Shown here: in pieces, positions 1-15,300 of the stretch
Layout of the letters: the number at the start of each line of letters is the position of its first letter
Numbering within the stretch: the first letter of the stretch is position 1
Assembly (NCBI GenBank): GCA_907165065.1
Contig: OU015532.1
Span: 31,970,339-32,034,338, forward strand
Source of the DNA: Caprimulgus europaeus
Lineage: Eukaryota > Chordata > Aves > Caprimulgiformes > Caprimulgidae
Reading direction: 5' to 3'
DNA length: 64,000 bases
Notes under the pieces: generated by a model
What the model saw: the letters and a program-made list of their open reading frames with translations, nothing else
Told to the model about the DNA's origin: nothing
Database searches by the model: none
Made by a program: the position numbers and the translations under genes

Positions 1-219
1 GGAGGAGGGAGTAGTTCGCTGTGTGGTTTTTTGCAGTTATAGGTGTTTTCGATAAATTAGGCTGTCTGACTTTTGAGTTAGGCTGCACAGACTTTGTGCT
101 GAGATTTTTTTTTTTTCATCTGTCATATTGTGTCCTTGCCATTTGGATTAATCAGCCCTTTCTTTTTTAAAAATATGCTTATGTAGGCTACCATACTCAC
201 CATTTGTAAAAATTTCCAA

Positions 220-560
220 AAGGAAGCTATGTCAGAAGTTGAATCTGGTTAAAGCTGCTGCATGATCGTTGTCGGCACGGTTGATATGGCACTTGCATGC
301 TGTGGGAATCCTGTTGAGGAGCAGCAGAACTGCCATGCAGGTGGTGGGAAAAGATTAGTGCTTCGTGTGCACAAACAGGAAGCAGAGTTTCAAAAGCGGG
401 AAGCGAGTCCTGAGCCGTGATAAACATAATTGCTGCTTCTCCTAGAGCTGCTCAACTCCCACTTACACTGGTTACTGTTAGGATGACGTCAAAAGTCTGT
501 GGGCTGAAAGAAAATGTGACAGAACAGCTGCGTGCATGAACGTGGCTGTACAGTTTCTTG
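220..560. promoter_or_regulatory. CpG-containing intronic block with a perfect CRE
   Basis: Ten CpG dinucleotides lie between 266 and 542, in an intron where most CpGs have been lost. A full palindromic CRE (TGACGTCA) is at 484-491 and an E-box CAGCTG is near 527. It has no promoter-like T-rich or poly-A repeat structure. Retained CpGs plus clustered factor motifs suggest a conserved enhancer; no direct proof is available from sequence alone. Confidence 0.3.
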
Positions 561-2782
561 ACACATGAAAGATTAGACAGTTCATTCTTGAAATATTGTA
601 TATGTATTTTTGTAATATAGAAGAAAATAATGGAAGTATATTGAAAGTACTGGGTACGCAGGGACTTTGATGTTGTTTTACTGGGAGGTGGATTGGAACA
701 GGTCACACAAAAAATCCTATCCTGTTGTGGGTCTGAAGTTGCTATGTGTCTTTATAGTTGAAGAAATTGTACGTTGTGCTTTTGAATGAAAAATGTTTCT
801 ATATTTAAATATTTTCCTATTTTTTCAGTGTAAAAATCTAGCAATCTGAAATTTCAGTTCTGTTCCACATCACAAGATAATTGCCATAATCCATTACTCT
901 ATTTCTTTATGGGCCTCAGTCTAAGATAAGTTTAACTAACACCTACTTCTTTTAAAAGAAAATTAATGCAGAACTGGAATGGGAAGGGCTGTTGGCCAAT
1001 ACAAGGGGATATAGCTGTGAGTAGAAGCCAGGTCTTTCTGGGGGAAGGTAACTGATTCATTAATTTCCTTTTCTGTAAAATCAAAATAAATGTTAAGAGA
1101 GCAGCTAGCTGTGAATTGTGACAAACAGGCTATTAGAAATTGAGTTCTGGAGTTGCTCACTAACCTGTTGAAACATTATTTGGGAGCTCTTAACATATTG
1201 GTTGCATATTTTGCTTTTTTTGATAAGAAAAATATTAACACATCTGCCAATGCAGATGTGGCTACGTATTTGTGGTGTCTTGATTTCGCGTCCAGTTTGA
1301 TAATTATACTCCTGGGACTCAGTCCTCAATTAGTAGATACTTGATACATTTGAGGAAATACATGGAAAGTTCATTAATCGAGGACATTTTTCACATTTTA
1401 TGAAGTTGCAGAGAAAAGTACGAATAGCAGTAAAACTTGAATGTTGGAATCTTAAACAACAGATTTAAACATTCATTATTTTTATACTCTCAAGAAACTT
1501 TTCCTTAAGTTTTATGTGAAAATTCAACATCAATGAAGTTCTAAAGTTATATGTATTGTTTGAAAAATATTAATTCACTCATAGAATCTTTAAATGTTTT
1601 AAGTTACTACATAAATCCCTAAATTAAGCTTTAATCTCTGAAGAGAGAGGTGTAACGTGAGGATTGTTAGGCCTCTTAAATAATGAACATGGCATTTTCA
1701 GATCTTGAGTACTTACTTGAGAGCTCAGGTCTGCACTTCAGTACAAGTGGATTTGGTTAGGATAGGAGGGACTTGGTATGCAGCTCTTACTCCTAAGCAA
1801 AAGAGTATTTTTAATGCAATTTCAGGGAATTGTGCTTGTTGTGATAATGGTAAGCATTCAGTTTTACTTTAGACAGCTACAGCCTAGTAATGTTTGGTCT
1901 TATATTTATCAGCTCTGATTAGAAAATGGGAAAAGTCTAATAAACACTTATGCAAGCTTCCTTCTTAATGTCTAATGTGAACAAACCTAATTGAATTATT
2001 GGCACCTGTATTTCCTTTTAAGAATGACTATTGGTGTTGATTAAAAAGTCTTACTACTTAGTGTGTGTAACAGGGCTAATGAGCCTTCCTCAGCTGATAT
2101 ATTAATGCAAGCACATTGCTACTTGAGTTAGCTCTAAATGACCAAATTCAAATGCATGCCAATATACAAAGTTCCAGCATATGGAGGGTTTACTGAGAAA
2201 AGAATGCTATTATAGTTAAATCATCTTCCCAAATTATGTAATGCGTATCATTAAGACTGTGCATAGCTGCAGTGGTTAAGAATGTGATTTTCTTTAAGCT
2301 CTTAACTACTATTTTTATGTAGTTAAAGCTTTGCTTTAGGTACTTGGCAATCTTGAAGTTTAGCTGTTCTTCGTGCAAACGATCGAGCTATATGGTTTGT
2401 TACTGTATCTTAAAAATAGTCACCATCAGAAATACTTCTCAATTATCCTCACAAGATTATATTATCAGCACCTCAATTAGAGCCTTAGATTGAAATTTTC
2501 TTTTACGTACATACAGGATATAGTGTATATTTTGAAAAATTCCTTTGTTACAGCCATTTTATAGAGAGGAAAAAAAATATAGCTGTTGTGTAAGACACAT
2601 TTCTATTTCAATTACATTTTTGGGAGCAAGAGCTTGAAATTTGGCAGATACGTACATGTAGAAGATGTGCTTTTGTTTTTCTTGTTAAAATTTGTCCATT
2701 ATAAATCTTATAAAAAACCCCTAATATATGGTTATTAGATACATGTTACTCTGGCTACAAAATTAGTGGACCTTTCTGTGAT

Positions 2783-3345
2783 AACACAGAAACACAGAAT
2801 AGGCAAGGTTGGAAAGGACGTCTAGAGATTATTTAGTCTAAGGCTGCTACTCAAAACAGGATGAGCTAGAACAGCATTATGTCAGGTTTTGAGTGTATCC
2901 ACTCATTAAAACTGCAGAACCTCTCTGAGCAGCCAGTTCCTGTGTTCTGTCACCTGTACAATGGAAAAGCTTTTTATGATGTTTAAATAGAAGTTCCATT
3001 GCTTCTACTCCTTTCAGTGGAAACAAATAAAAGTCTGGGTTCATCTTCTTTATTTCCTCCCACTATGTATTTATACACATTGACAAGTTGCTGGTGATGT
3101 TCTTCCTAATGCAGTAGGATGGCTTAGGATGCCATTGGATTTCTTTCCTGTAAGGATATATTGCTGGCACAGGATCCCTTTGGTGTCCACTAGACCTGCC
3201 AAGGCCTGTCCTGAAAAGTTGCTTTCCAGCTTGTCGACTCCCAACCTGTACCAGTGCATGAGATTGTTTCTCCTCAGGTGCAGGGGCACACTGCATTTTG
3301 TTGAACTTAGTGAAATTTCTGTTTCCTCATTTCTCTGTTAATGAA
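2783..3345 (-). mobile_element. Old, diverged CR1 LINE fragment (3' part)
   Basis: On the + strand the block opens with CACAGAAACACAGAATAGGC and AAGGTTGGAAAGGACGTCTAGAGA. This is the complement of a CR1 3' end, so the element points to the minus strand. Further in are degraded CR1 landmarks, including the region reading CTGCATTTTGTTGAACTTAG (about 3291-3310). Compared with the copies at 19.4 and 33.6 kb it has many more substitutions and small gaps, so it is an older insertion. It is 5'-truncated; the far boundary is uncertain by some tens of bases. The short open frames within it are not genes. Confidence 0.8.
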
Positions 3346-6300
3346 GATAATGAAGTGAGTTACTGTGCTCCAGCTGGAGTTGAACTTAGCAGTTCAGCTA
3401 GTTTTTTTGCAGTTGAGATGTTCAGTTCTAACACGACCTGAACTGCAAAGACTGTTCTCTAGAAGCAGCAAGACGAACTTTATTTTAGACAACTTTTCTC
3501 TTTTTTTTTTTTTTTCCCCCCAGCTATACCAGCTGATCCAATGGCCAAAAAAAAAAAAAAATCCCCTACCTTTGTCCTACGTCTGTCCTTAGACCATTAT
3601 AGCTACAGCAAAATATGGTTTCCCCTGCAGTCTGTTCATGGCTACCAGGAGTCTATCGGTTTGGCCACAGAAGTAAGGACTGGGGAAATTAATTTTCCCT
3701 CTTCTGACCTTAGATCCTCACTGTTAGATCAAAGCAATATGAGGAAGGAAGAGACTGTATGCAGAATAAGGTTTATCTGGGGAAGATGATGTTCAGAGTG
3801 AGTTGGGGAGCCTGGGTCAGTGCCGTGAGGGATGCAGGATTGCAAGGGATGGAAAGAATTCTGTTATGTGGGAGGAGCAGAGAAAGTGCTCAGGACATGA
3901 GGAGACGACAGTGTGAAAGTACTCTGTGCACTTCCCAAATTCCAGTGCTGAAATACTAAGTTGCTACAGTGGCAGCAGAGGTCTGTCAAGTCCATGGACA
4001 AAATTTATGTTTCTCAGATACCCGTAGATATGAATGGATAATGGTCTACTATCACTAGTAGCAGCTATTGAACCTCAAACAGTAGATAGTTTAACTTTTT
4101 AAGGTTCACAGAATAATTATCTTTATAATAACCTGGTTTGAGACAAGGTGATGTGAAAAGACCGAACTAGAACAGGATTTTGATAAGAAATACAATTACG
4201 GAAACTTAAGAGGTTTACATTTTCAACTAGGATTTAATACTCTCATGTTTGCAAAACCAAAATCTTTTCATTAAAATATCATTAACTGTGTTTGCCTTAC
4301 CATTCTAAAGGAATAAGTTACTTTGTTAATAAAAGTTTTACATCCTCTTAATAATAGATGTATTGAAAGTTCAGTAAATAATTTGAATTTTCTCAGAAAA
4401 ATGGACAAGACCAACAAAAGCTGCTATATCTCATTAAAAGTTGTGTATGTACTAACATTAAAAAAAGAAAGTATTTAACTTCTTGTCCTCAGTGAACAAT
4501 TAATAATCATTTAACAGCAAGAGTGAGCTTTCTTATCTCTCCTTAAAGAATGTATTTTATATAGTTATGTGCTTAATTATCCAGCAAATCCTTCTTACTT
4601 TTGTGGTGATCTGTTTATTGAATAAAGACACCAAAATATTAGAGAACTAGTTTTCACGTATTATATTAATATGGTTTCAGCCTATTTATTTTTCATGACA
4701 CTTGAAAATGCTATTGTTAATATACTAATTTTGAAATTGTTTCATTGTGTCCTAAAAATAATTCAAAACATAACAATTATATAAAAATAACATGAATATA
4801 GTGGTTTTTGCAAAGGTGGTTGCACACTTGAATAAGCTTAAAAACTAAGGCAGGCACTTGACTCATCTAATAAAGCATAAAAACGTGGGAAAAAAAAAAG
4901 AGGAAGCCAAATGTGACAATCCTATCCTATACTTACCAGTTGCAGAAATGAAACAAAAAAAAAGCTGGGGATTCCACCTAGAATTTTATACAGGTGAGAC
5001 AAAGTCACATGTTGCATACAGTTAAAATGCTTAGCATAGCTGATTACATGAGTTTTCTTTTAATCTATATTTGAATATGTGTGACTAATGAGCAAAACTG
5101 CTAAATATTTGAAAACTAATTGGTTGGTTGCAGGCGGGAAGGTTGAGGCTCCTTTTGCAATATTAAAGTTGAAATTAAAAACAACATTTTTAGTTTCATC
5201 ATGCCATTCTGCATCATGACATCTCACGGGTATGATCCCTCACTATGTTGAAAAATGGCTGATAAAGTGGAGAAAGTGAAATAGAATAAGTGAAGTACTC
5301 GTCTGTTGGGGCAACATGATTTTGCTACTCGGTGTTTTATGACTGACTTTTTGGTTGCTGGTTGGAGCTATCAGAGAAGTCATCCTCCTGACATAGCTTT
5401 TTCACATGCTCCTCAGCAACCAAAGTAAAGCAGCTTTTTTTCCTTGATATATTTCACGTTTTGTTCATCTGCAGTACCTTTTGAATTGTTGTGCAGAATT
5501 TTACTCCTTTGTTTTTCCAGATGTCTGTTTTGAAGGCTGTAAAACTTACAAATAGCTACTTGGTATGCAGGGGGATATTTTCAGTGTAGCCCAATTAAAT
5601 TATCTCAGTTTAATTTTAAAACCCAGATATGTCTACATTTATATAAAGTGGAGCTTTAAACTGAATTAAATTTTTGAATTTAAATACTAAATTTCAGATT
5701 TTAAATTATTTTTTTAAAGTACTTTTTATCTTAAACAATGGTCTAATATTTTAGAAACCTATATTGTTGATACTATGGACTGTACCCAATAAGAGTTTGA
5801 GAAGGTTAAAGTTTTCCTATATAATATTCCCTTAATTTTTCACTTTATTCATTGCCATTGTAATTAGAATATCTCCCATGCATTATTCTTCATCATGCAG
5901 TGACAGTGGCATGCAAATGAGGTATTTAGATAATAGTGTTACTGCTCCTATTCTCTGCCCTAAGTAATACTAAGTACATTAAATTTAGTACAACTGGATT
6001 CCTCTCACTCACAAAGTGTTCATGTGGATCATGTATATTTGTCTCCCATTGCACTTAAGGAACTGTAGATCTAAATGATACCATTTTTGTGATTTTGAGC
6101 AGTTCTTATGTGTTCAGTGGGACATCCTTTTTGAACAAGTTAAAAAAAGGCTCTTGGCCATACTGCTAAATAGAACCTGATTCTCACATCCCCTGGAGAA
6201 ATTGGGAATAACTACACTTAAATAATAAAAACAGTGCAGAACAGAACTTCCTAAAACTCTAGAATTTTAACAGACATTGAATCAGCGCAGTGATTGATAA

Positions 6301-9300
6301 TTAATCCTATGTTGATGTGGAAAAGAGCTCTAGTTTATCTAGGAAGTAAATAAGTTTCAACATATGTGAATAATGTATTATTGGCAAAAATTCAGTATGA
6401 CTTCAATATATATTTTTAGAATACTGGTATGACTCACTCTACAGTGTACTCTGATGCTGAAGCTTAAAGGTTAGAAACAATTCAGAAGCCCACAGTTTAA
6501 AACCTAAGTCTTATTAATCCAAAATTATCATGAGTGTGCTCTGTTTTCAAAAACAATATAAAGGTCATCAGCTCAGCTCCACTGGGACATCTGAAAATAA
6601 TACTGATTCAAGTAGAGCCATTCTGTTCAAAACAAAACAAAGTCCACAACCTCACCTCTCTAAGAGACCAATGAGAAAATACAATTTGCTGGTTGTTACC
6701 ACTTTTTACTGTTTTTTTCTTTTCTGGAAGGAAAAAAATAAATCACAATTCTTTTGAAAATAATACCTTGGTCCATTCAAGGAAACTAGGGCATATATGA
6801 GGTCTGTGTGCATTGTGAATCACTTGAGCATATTGCACTAATCAGATTGCATTTCTTTAATTTACTGATGTGATTTAAAACTACCTGATTGGTTGAATGC
6901 CAATAGATGCAGAACTGTAGAATCATACTTCTGTGAAAATGAAGCTATTTTTAGGTGGTTTTAGATACTGTGTTTTCTTTCAGAGCAGGGCTGCTCAGAG
7001 ATGTTTCTGAGAGATCAAGAATAGCCATTACCAAAAATTGGGACAAATATGTTGTTATTAAATATAGGCATTTATCTATTATTTTAAAACTAAATGCAAT
7101 TATGTAAAGTTTTGTTTTTTTTTTTTTTAAATGAATGGTTGTAAGAGTCACTTATTGTTTATATGCTATAGATAAGGTTATGGATAAGACATGAACAAAA
7201 GACAGCACAACAGGAAACATATGGTGTAGTAGTTAGTTCACACCTGCTAACTGCTTTGAATAGGCTTGGAGATAATATCAGACAGGGCATGAGTTCATTG
7301 TTTAGGCCATTGAAAATCGTTCTACAAAGTTGGACCCTTTACAGTCCTTTCTTTGTCAGGGCACTAATTAAATTCATCTTGCTTTGAAAAATGACTTGCT
7401 ATGGGTATATTGTTATTCAGTGTAGGAGTGTAAGCATAATCTATATTCACTGGTCCTGATGTTCATTTCAAAGAACACTTTTGAGGTTTAAAGATTTAAA
7501 GACATTTCTCACCCTAACAAAATTCCAGATTCAGATATATTTCTTAGTGTTAGCTGAATAAATAAACTGGGGTTAATGCTTTCCTAAACTAAAGTAAGAA
7601 TAAAATAAATAAAAAAGCAGAGGTACTTGGATAAAAGAGATAATGAAGTACACAGTAGCAAACTCTAAATAATCTTTCATAAATTAAAGGGATTTTAATA
7701 ATAGCTTGCATTTTATCTAATGTAACAAAACTAAAAGAGTAGAAAATAATTAAAAAACCCAAATGCGAATGGTGTTGTGCAGTAGTGCTTCTGTAAGTTA
7801 GTTTTTGGTTCTGCTTACATACAGAGTGTTTGTGTGACAGTTTTTACTCCCTACTTTCTCAACCAAGTTTTATCTAATTCTGAATGTCTCCAAGGTTGTA
7901 ATTAGCTCAAGTTTTTTTGAGACTTAGTGTGTGTCGGGAAGACAGTGATTTGGATTTTATATTCTTTTCCAGAAAGCTCCAGAGCCTTAGTTATTGTATA
8001 GAAATGCGCCAGAGTCAATGCTCATGTTTTGTTGGTGAGCTGATGAATGTTTAAAAGTGTATAGAGAAGGATCTGACTGAGCTACCTTGACTAAATAAAC
8101 AATAGTAAAAGATTGTGAAATTAAAATTGATCAGAATTCATATATATCTAACACAGGGTTTCTTTATACTTTCCTTTTAAATGTTTGACAGTAACCTCCT
8201 TTGGGAACAGGGTACCAGATTTGGTAGACTACTAATTTTAACCGCTATGGTAATTCTTATTTTTCTAGTGGTTACTCTGTGCATTTATAATGTTTCTCTC
8301 ACATTAATTCTCTGACAGACATGTGGCCAGGGGTTAAAAACCAGACAGCTGGTGCTGTTACTGTCTACAGCCCTGGTGATGGATTTTTCTGTTCTCAAGA
8401 CAAGTGCATGTGATTCACTCACAAATCAGCTCCCGAACTACCACAGGTTTCAACCCAGCATGTTAAGGGAAACCAGTTCCAATTGTGGTTTATCCTGATA
8501 TGTAAGGCTGAAAACTGAAGGTTCAGGAGTTCAGTTCTAATCTGATCAGATGCAACTGTTTCAGGGGCAGCAGCATCTGTGAGAAGGGGGTTGTGTGCGA
8601 CTGGGGTAATAACTGATTTAGCTGTTTGTCTGATTTTAGTCTCCTTCCCCGTATCTGTCAGGACCTTCAATGTCTGAACCTACACAAAGAATTACTGGAT
8701 TTTTGCATTTTATAATTTATAAACTCACCAACTGTCTGATTATTTCCTGTAATCTGTAAAATGTAAAGGTCTCCTCAGTTTCGGTTTTCATTCACTGCAC
8801 TACTTTTAAGTAGTAAATACAGATTTCCGCATTCATAGTGTAACGATCTACAGCTAACTGCCTCTTTGCCAAGAGCTAAGCTATTGTTTCTACTCAGGAC
8901 AAAAAAATACTGGTTTATGATGGTGTATAAGATCTGGTTTTATTTTATTTTGAAATGTAATTCTTTCTAACTTTACGGTGTTCATTTGCTATTATAGCAA
9001 CCTAGTGAAATCCTCATTCAAAAATGTATTTCTAATCTTAATTATTTCAGTAAGGTGATTTTGGTGTTTTCATCTTGAAAAGCTGGTGTGTGTTAGGAGA
9101 AAACAGTACATAGAAGTTAAGATAGATGAAGTACTAGGAATTGGTATTGCAAATAAACTGACAAACTAGTCAGCTGTAATATAATATTGACAGACACTGT
9201 ATATCATGGCTGAGAACAATAAGCACAATATAAATAAAATGAATAGTATTGGATCAGAGTAAGAGGGCTTTGAAAAGAGTAATAGTTTGTATATTTCTGG

Positions 9301-12300
9301 CAAGTACCCTTCTGAAAAGACACTTACCAAAAACGAATGCTTTTAAAAAGAATTGTCACAAAGCAATTCTGCTTAGATTTTTAAGTGCATTCTGGTAAGA
9401 ATTGTACTCAAATATTTACTGTATTTCTTAACATAAACTATACAGTATTTCAAAGACAAAAAGAAAAAGAAATATGCTAAGAATCATTACTGTTGGTTTT
9501 AGTAATTACACCTGTTCTGCTTGTAATGTACCAAACAAACAAAAATGTAATCGTGTGTCTCTTTGAAAATGACTGTTACTGTAGAAACAGCTTTAGAAAT
9601 AGTTTTGAAAAAAAAAAGACATAAGTATTACAATTTACATTAAGACTAGGGAAGACAGGTTTTTGTTCCTGGTGTATTAAATTATAAATCTTGGGTTTCA
9701 CGTGGATGCCTATATCTCATGTCAAAGTCAGTGAAAATTGAGGACTGTCAACTGGTGGAATCAGATTGTATAGTTTTAATTTTTTTAAGTAATTTCATCT
9801 AATAGAAAAAGCCAGAATTTTATAAACCCTTGCCTAATCCTTTATGATTAACTACATTCAGCATGATAACTCTTTCTCTGAGCCATTTTAATCACTGTTG
9901 TGAGGAAAACTGAACGCATCAGTTGCTGTACAAATGTAACTGGTCTTAAAATCCTGTCCCTAGAGTGTGAGGCACTTGGAGGAGCTGAATAGTTATGTTA
10001 CATAAATTGATAGTAGTTGTTGCTTTGTTGTTATGCACTCTCTTTTTCCCTGGGTAATTATTTTAAAGATTTTTTTTTTAACTTACTGTTTTTATATAAA
10101 TGCATAAACAGTTTTCTCACACTGGCAAGGAAGTCAATAGGTACTTGATAATAACACTTTTGTGCTTGTAAAAAAAGTTTAATATATTATTGTGGTTGTC
10201 TTTAATATATTTACTATTACGCTTTTATTTTCTTATTTTTTAGTGGTATTTAATAAGCACTGATAACTTTCTGATAATTAAAAAAAATATTGATTGCAGA
10301 GAAGAGTAATTGTTGTTAACTATTGCCTAGATTTTCTAAATAGGTATTTCAGAGGATGAATGATCTGGAACAATGCTATTGATATGTATTGTAAAAAGTT
10401 TTGTCTGAAAACATAAATCAGTACAGCTAATTTTCTCTCCACCACTCCTTGCATTTGGTTGATGGAGAACAATTAAGACAAGCAAGTTTTAATTAATTGA
10501 TAGATATTTAGATTCTTTAATTAAAGCCTTACTTTATTTTGTGAGGTTTGATTTTTATTTTTGAAGAAGCAACTGGCATTTTTGGCTACTAGGGGTTGGT
10601 TTTCTTTAATTTCTGTTAGCGTGGGCATTGGATTAATGGAATAAGGTACCTTTTTTTTAACTAACAATTTTCCTTTCTTTTCCTTCCTTTTCTCCCTTCA
10701 TGTGTTTTTTTAAATTATTTTTCTCCTGATTACAGCCCATAGTTGCAGAGCAGTAAGTAGCGGTGGGTAGCAGTCATAAATCCATAGATTTATTGTCATA
10801 GATTTCTGTAGCCTGGCTGCCTGATGGTACAATTACCAGCTTAAAATCAGCTGTGGAATTTGACTATTTGGAGGAGGTTTTTACAAAAATCAAGTTTGTT
10901 AGGGTGATAGTCTTAGCAATTGTATCTCACTTCTCTCAAAGTCAGGGGGCTGTGGTCTTTGAAAACATTTGGTAACCTTTTAGTTTCAAACTGCATTTAA
11001 ATAATATTTGACAGGTTGTTTTAATAAGGTAACAAAGTACCTGTTGACACTAGGTACTGCACTTGTGCAATTGAATTCATGAGGGTTTCAACTGTATATA
11101 ATCTAACTTTCTTGTCATTACATCAGCTTACTGCAGATATTAACAAACTGCATGTAATAATACTGATTAACAGCTGTACTTTAGAAAGCAGCAGCTTTTT
11201 GTGATTTTATCATCCCAGGCTAAAAAGCTCTGTTTATGCAAGGACTAAGTTGGGAAGCAGTTTTTCACAATTCTTACTTGCCACACCCATAGCTCTGCTT
11301 CTTTTGTCTGGCAGGATATTTGCTTCAACCTTTTCTATGTTTTTCTTAACTGAGATTGGCTCTAACTTGTGGCAGACTTCATTATCTTTTCAGCCACTAT
11401 CTTCTCTATGTTCTTTTTCTTCACAGAAGCATAAAACATAGCTCAGTGAAGGAACTCATGGGCTGTCATTTAACTATGATCTCTGCTTTCCATTTGCCTT
11501 TATTTCAATTTGAGATGAAAAATTATGAATTGTATTTTAACTTTTCTCCCTATTACTTTTGCAGCCAGGTCTGGGTTTTGTCTGTGTCAAAAGTTCTTAA
11601 AATACCCAGATCAGAATTGTCTGATATGTGTGTATAATTGGGAGTACATAATACATGGCATTCTGATAAATCCTGCTGGAGGAAAAGCAAGTAGTAAAGG
11701 ACTGCCATGGGTAGTTAATGGTAACATAGACTGTGGTAGAAAGGAAAATTCTTGTGTATCTTTCTTAAGAATTGAGTACTGCACTACTTGAGTACCCGAG
11801 AGAATGTCTCACACGATTCTTTACAGAAAAATAAATTTTAGTCCCACTTATGACTAGGTTTAGATTATAAGACTCAGAATATTATTTTGAAGGAGCTGGC
11901 AGATAACAAAATCTGAATTTTATTTTAATATGATTTTAATAATTAATGTAACAATCAATAGAGTATACTTTCACAGAGATGATTGAAGTATCCTTTAATT
12001 GCAGCCTTTAATTAGAATTGATGGCTCACCACCCTAGCTCTTGTCTATTATATTAATAATTACAAAACTGATTTACTTCCATTTGAAATTTGACCCACTG
12101 GGGAGCTATGTGTCTCAAATTCACATCCTTGCAAATGAAGGTGATTTGTTGCCAGTGAGGATGTGATATTGCCTCTTCTTTATACGTGTTCAAAATATAT
12201 GCATGTAAACTATACTTGTTAGTGTACTTCTGAATAGTCAAGTCCTATCCAATTATTTATTTTAGACAGGGTAAAGGAGCAGTGGCTGTTACTGGGCTGT

Positions 12301-15300
12301 TTTGCTGCTATATTTGCCATTTTGTTGTTATGCCAAATACTTCTTAGTCAGACAGTGACAGTGGAGCTTTATAGAGGTAGTTGCAAAAATGGCTGATGGT
12401 TGATACAAAGACTTAAGATATTAACATTAGTGAATGTTTTCTTGTTTGAGTTTTCTTCAAGATCTCTGTACATTTTTTTTTCCTTATTTGGCCATTCATA
12501 TAAAGATTTAATGATTTTTAGACAGCAGCTAATTTTTTTTTACTTATGAAATACTTTGAGAGGTATGTATGTATCTATACATATTTATACAAAAATATCT
12601 TCCCTGTGGACAAAGGAAAGGTTTACATTCATCCTTTTTATTTTTGATTACCCCACTTTCTTTTCAACATCCATTTGCTTTACTAAACCTCAAAGATCTA
12701 AAGAATACAGCAGAGATTTTTTCTGATGCTGAAAAAAAAAACCCCTAAAAACTGTCTGAATATTTTGTATTAGAAAAGTGTAATTCAGTCTGTTTTTCCA
12801 TGCCCTCCAGGTGACCTGTTAGATGAGATACTGTAATGTTGATCTTGCATACTGTTAAGACATACTGTAAGCAGAAAAGTTAGTTCTGAATCCTTGCTGT
12901 CTTTAGGCAAATAGTATCTGTGGTTGTACCAGAATATGGTTGCAATACTGTTGAATTTTATAGTAAAAGTGTCTGTCATTTGTATTAAAAAGATTACAGA
13001 ACAAATACATTTCCCAAATGAAAAGCTGATCTCATTGGTGATGCTTTTTAAATTCTGAAGGTTTATCCTACTGGATACCCTGAGACTTGCCTATTTTTAT
13101 CTTGTCTGTTCAGCCATTCCATTGCTTAGAACATATACCATAAGCATTTGAATAGCAATTGACTTAGAAGATATTATTGAGTAATGTGTAGATAAATCTC
13201 GATTCTTTCAACCTTGATTTGCATGTTCATGTGTAGACCCAGTGAGGAGAGGAAGATCTTTTTTGATTACTTTTTGCTTGTTTATAACTTTGGAGGTCCG
13301 AGATGCACATTTCCTTAGGAGCTTTGTGTGACATGCATTGTAGGCAGGCATGCATTTAGATAGTTGAACAAGACTCAAATTCATGCTCAGGAGCAATGAC
13401 CTCTAATCTTCACTAGCACATTAAATTTCTGCATGTTACAATTTCTTTCCAAGTCCTTCAGTCTGACAGTAGTTAGGTGATGTTTGATAATTTCCCAAGG
13501 GAGCATCAACTTTGTAGTAATTTATGTGCTACCACTAAAGCCACCTTATAGGGACTGTATCAGAGATGTTTCTTGAAGAGGTTTCCTTTAGAAGATTTGA
13601 TTTCAAGTCAACTTGGAAAGAAATGCATTTCTAACAGAAGACAATGATAAAATACAATTCAGTAGGGAAAATAAAATTTACATCACTGTGCCAGAATTCT
13701 GGAGCAGACTGACTTGTATAAATTGGTCTGCAGGACGTTTGACATCTTAACTGCAATAAAACTAAAATAGCCTTTTTTCGAGGTTTATAGACATGTGCTT
13801 CTACATACATGTTAAGTCAGGAGAGAACAAAGTGGGAGTGCAAAATGCAAGCTTAGATTTCCTTTTGGATGCAAGCCATACAAAACAGTCCTTAATAATG
13901 TGAGCAATACCTGTCTGCAAGGAATAGAATAAAATATTGTGTGTTGCTAAAATTTTATTGGAGAGGTACATCACCTTTAATTAACTTTATTCTGAATTGT
14001 GTATGCTAGAGGTTGTGATGTAAATAGAACCCTTTGAGGTATCCAGCACCTAATACCATCTTCATACTTGTAAATTTCCTTTTATGCTGCTTATATTTTA
14101 CTTAGCTAATAGCCAGAATGCATTTGTCCTGTTAATTGCTTGTCATGCTAAATAAATGTACAACAGAAAACTAGATGGCTCTTCTGTCATATTTCTCTTC
14201 GATTTTCAGTGCCACTGTGGAGAGCTTCTGAAGGGTAGCAAAACGAGAGGTTCATGAGAAATGAACAAGACTAAAAATTCCTTGTATCCCCTGCTTCAAA
14301 AATTCTCACCTACCTGAGCCTTGTGGCCTCCACAGGAGCCCAAATCATATCATTTTAGGCATTCCACTATTAAGATACCATTTTTCCTAACCAACAGATT
14401 ACCTGACAGCCTTTTCACATTTATTTGCATTTTACATCTGTCTGGTGCTACTGAAGGAAATCCCCAGGGTGTCTGCAAGGAAAAGGTGAAACTGCAATTG
14501 AAAGGAGCTTCTGTCTGCTTTGGAAAACTTTAAACTTCTTACTCTTTAAGTTCCTTGAGGATTGCTGCCGCAGTCATGTCATAGGCTAGATCTGGGGGGA
14601 AAGGAAACTAGAGCTGCTACTTTAAAGGAGGATCCCAAAATGTGGGTGATTCTTTTGGGAGTCTTGCCCTGCTTTAGGAAACAGTGCCTGCCAAGACTAA
14701 TTTTTTTTAATTAAGAGAAAATTTTCACTGGGGAAAAGAGGAGGACTGAAAAATAAAATGTGTTTATTTTCTTACAGCTTTTGAGCATTTGTAAAGGGCT
14801 AATAACTTTTTAATGTCCATTGGAGAAGAAACTTTTCTTTAGTATGGCTGTATCAGGACAAAATATCAAGAAGCTACTAGGAAGCAAACAATAGAGCTGC
14901 TGCACACATAGGGAAACTGATTACGAAGAAAGAGAGCCATGGTAATGTGATTCTATTTATCATCCATCTGAAAATGCTACTTTGATTGGTATCATTTGAT
15001 CATCCTAACACTGCCCTGTGAGCTTGCTTGCCGAGGTTTCTAAGGTCTCAACTAAAACAGCAGAACTTTGGATGCTAGCTGCAGGAATGCAGCTTTGGCA
15101 CTATTTTAGAGTTTCTAGGCTCTCTCATGATCAGCCTTTTGCACCCTGAATACTGTCTTAGTGCTACAAAATAGAGTGTTTTAAAAAAAATAACTTGTAG
15201 CACAGGTACACAGCTATCTCATCAGTGAAAAAATACATTTCATGTGTTGATATTCATAGATGTCAACGGAGATGAGATTTGTAGATTTCAGATGTTGATA

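Noticed and set aside
3063..3341. Overlapping open frames of 70-77 codons on both strands
   Set aside because: They lie inside the degraded CR1 fragment.
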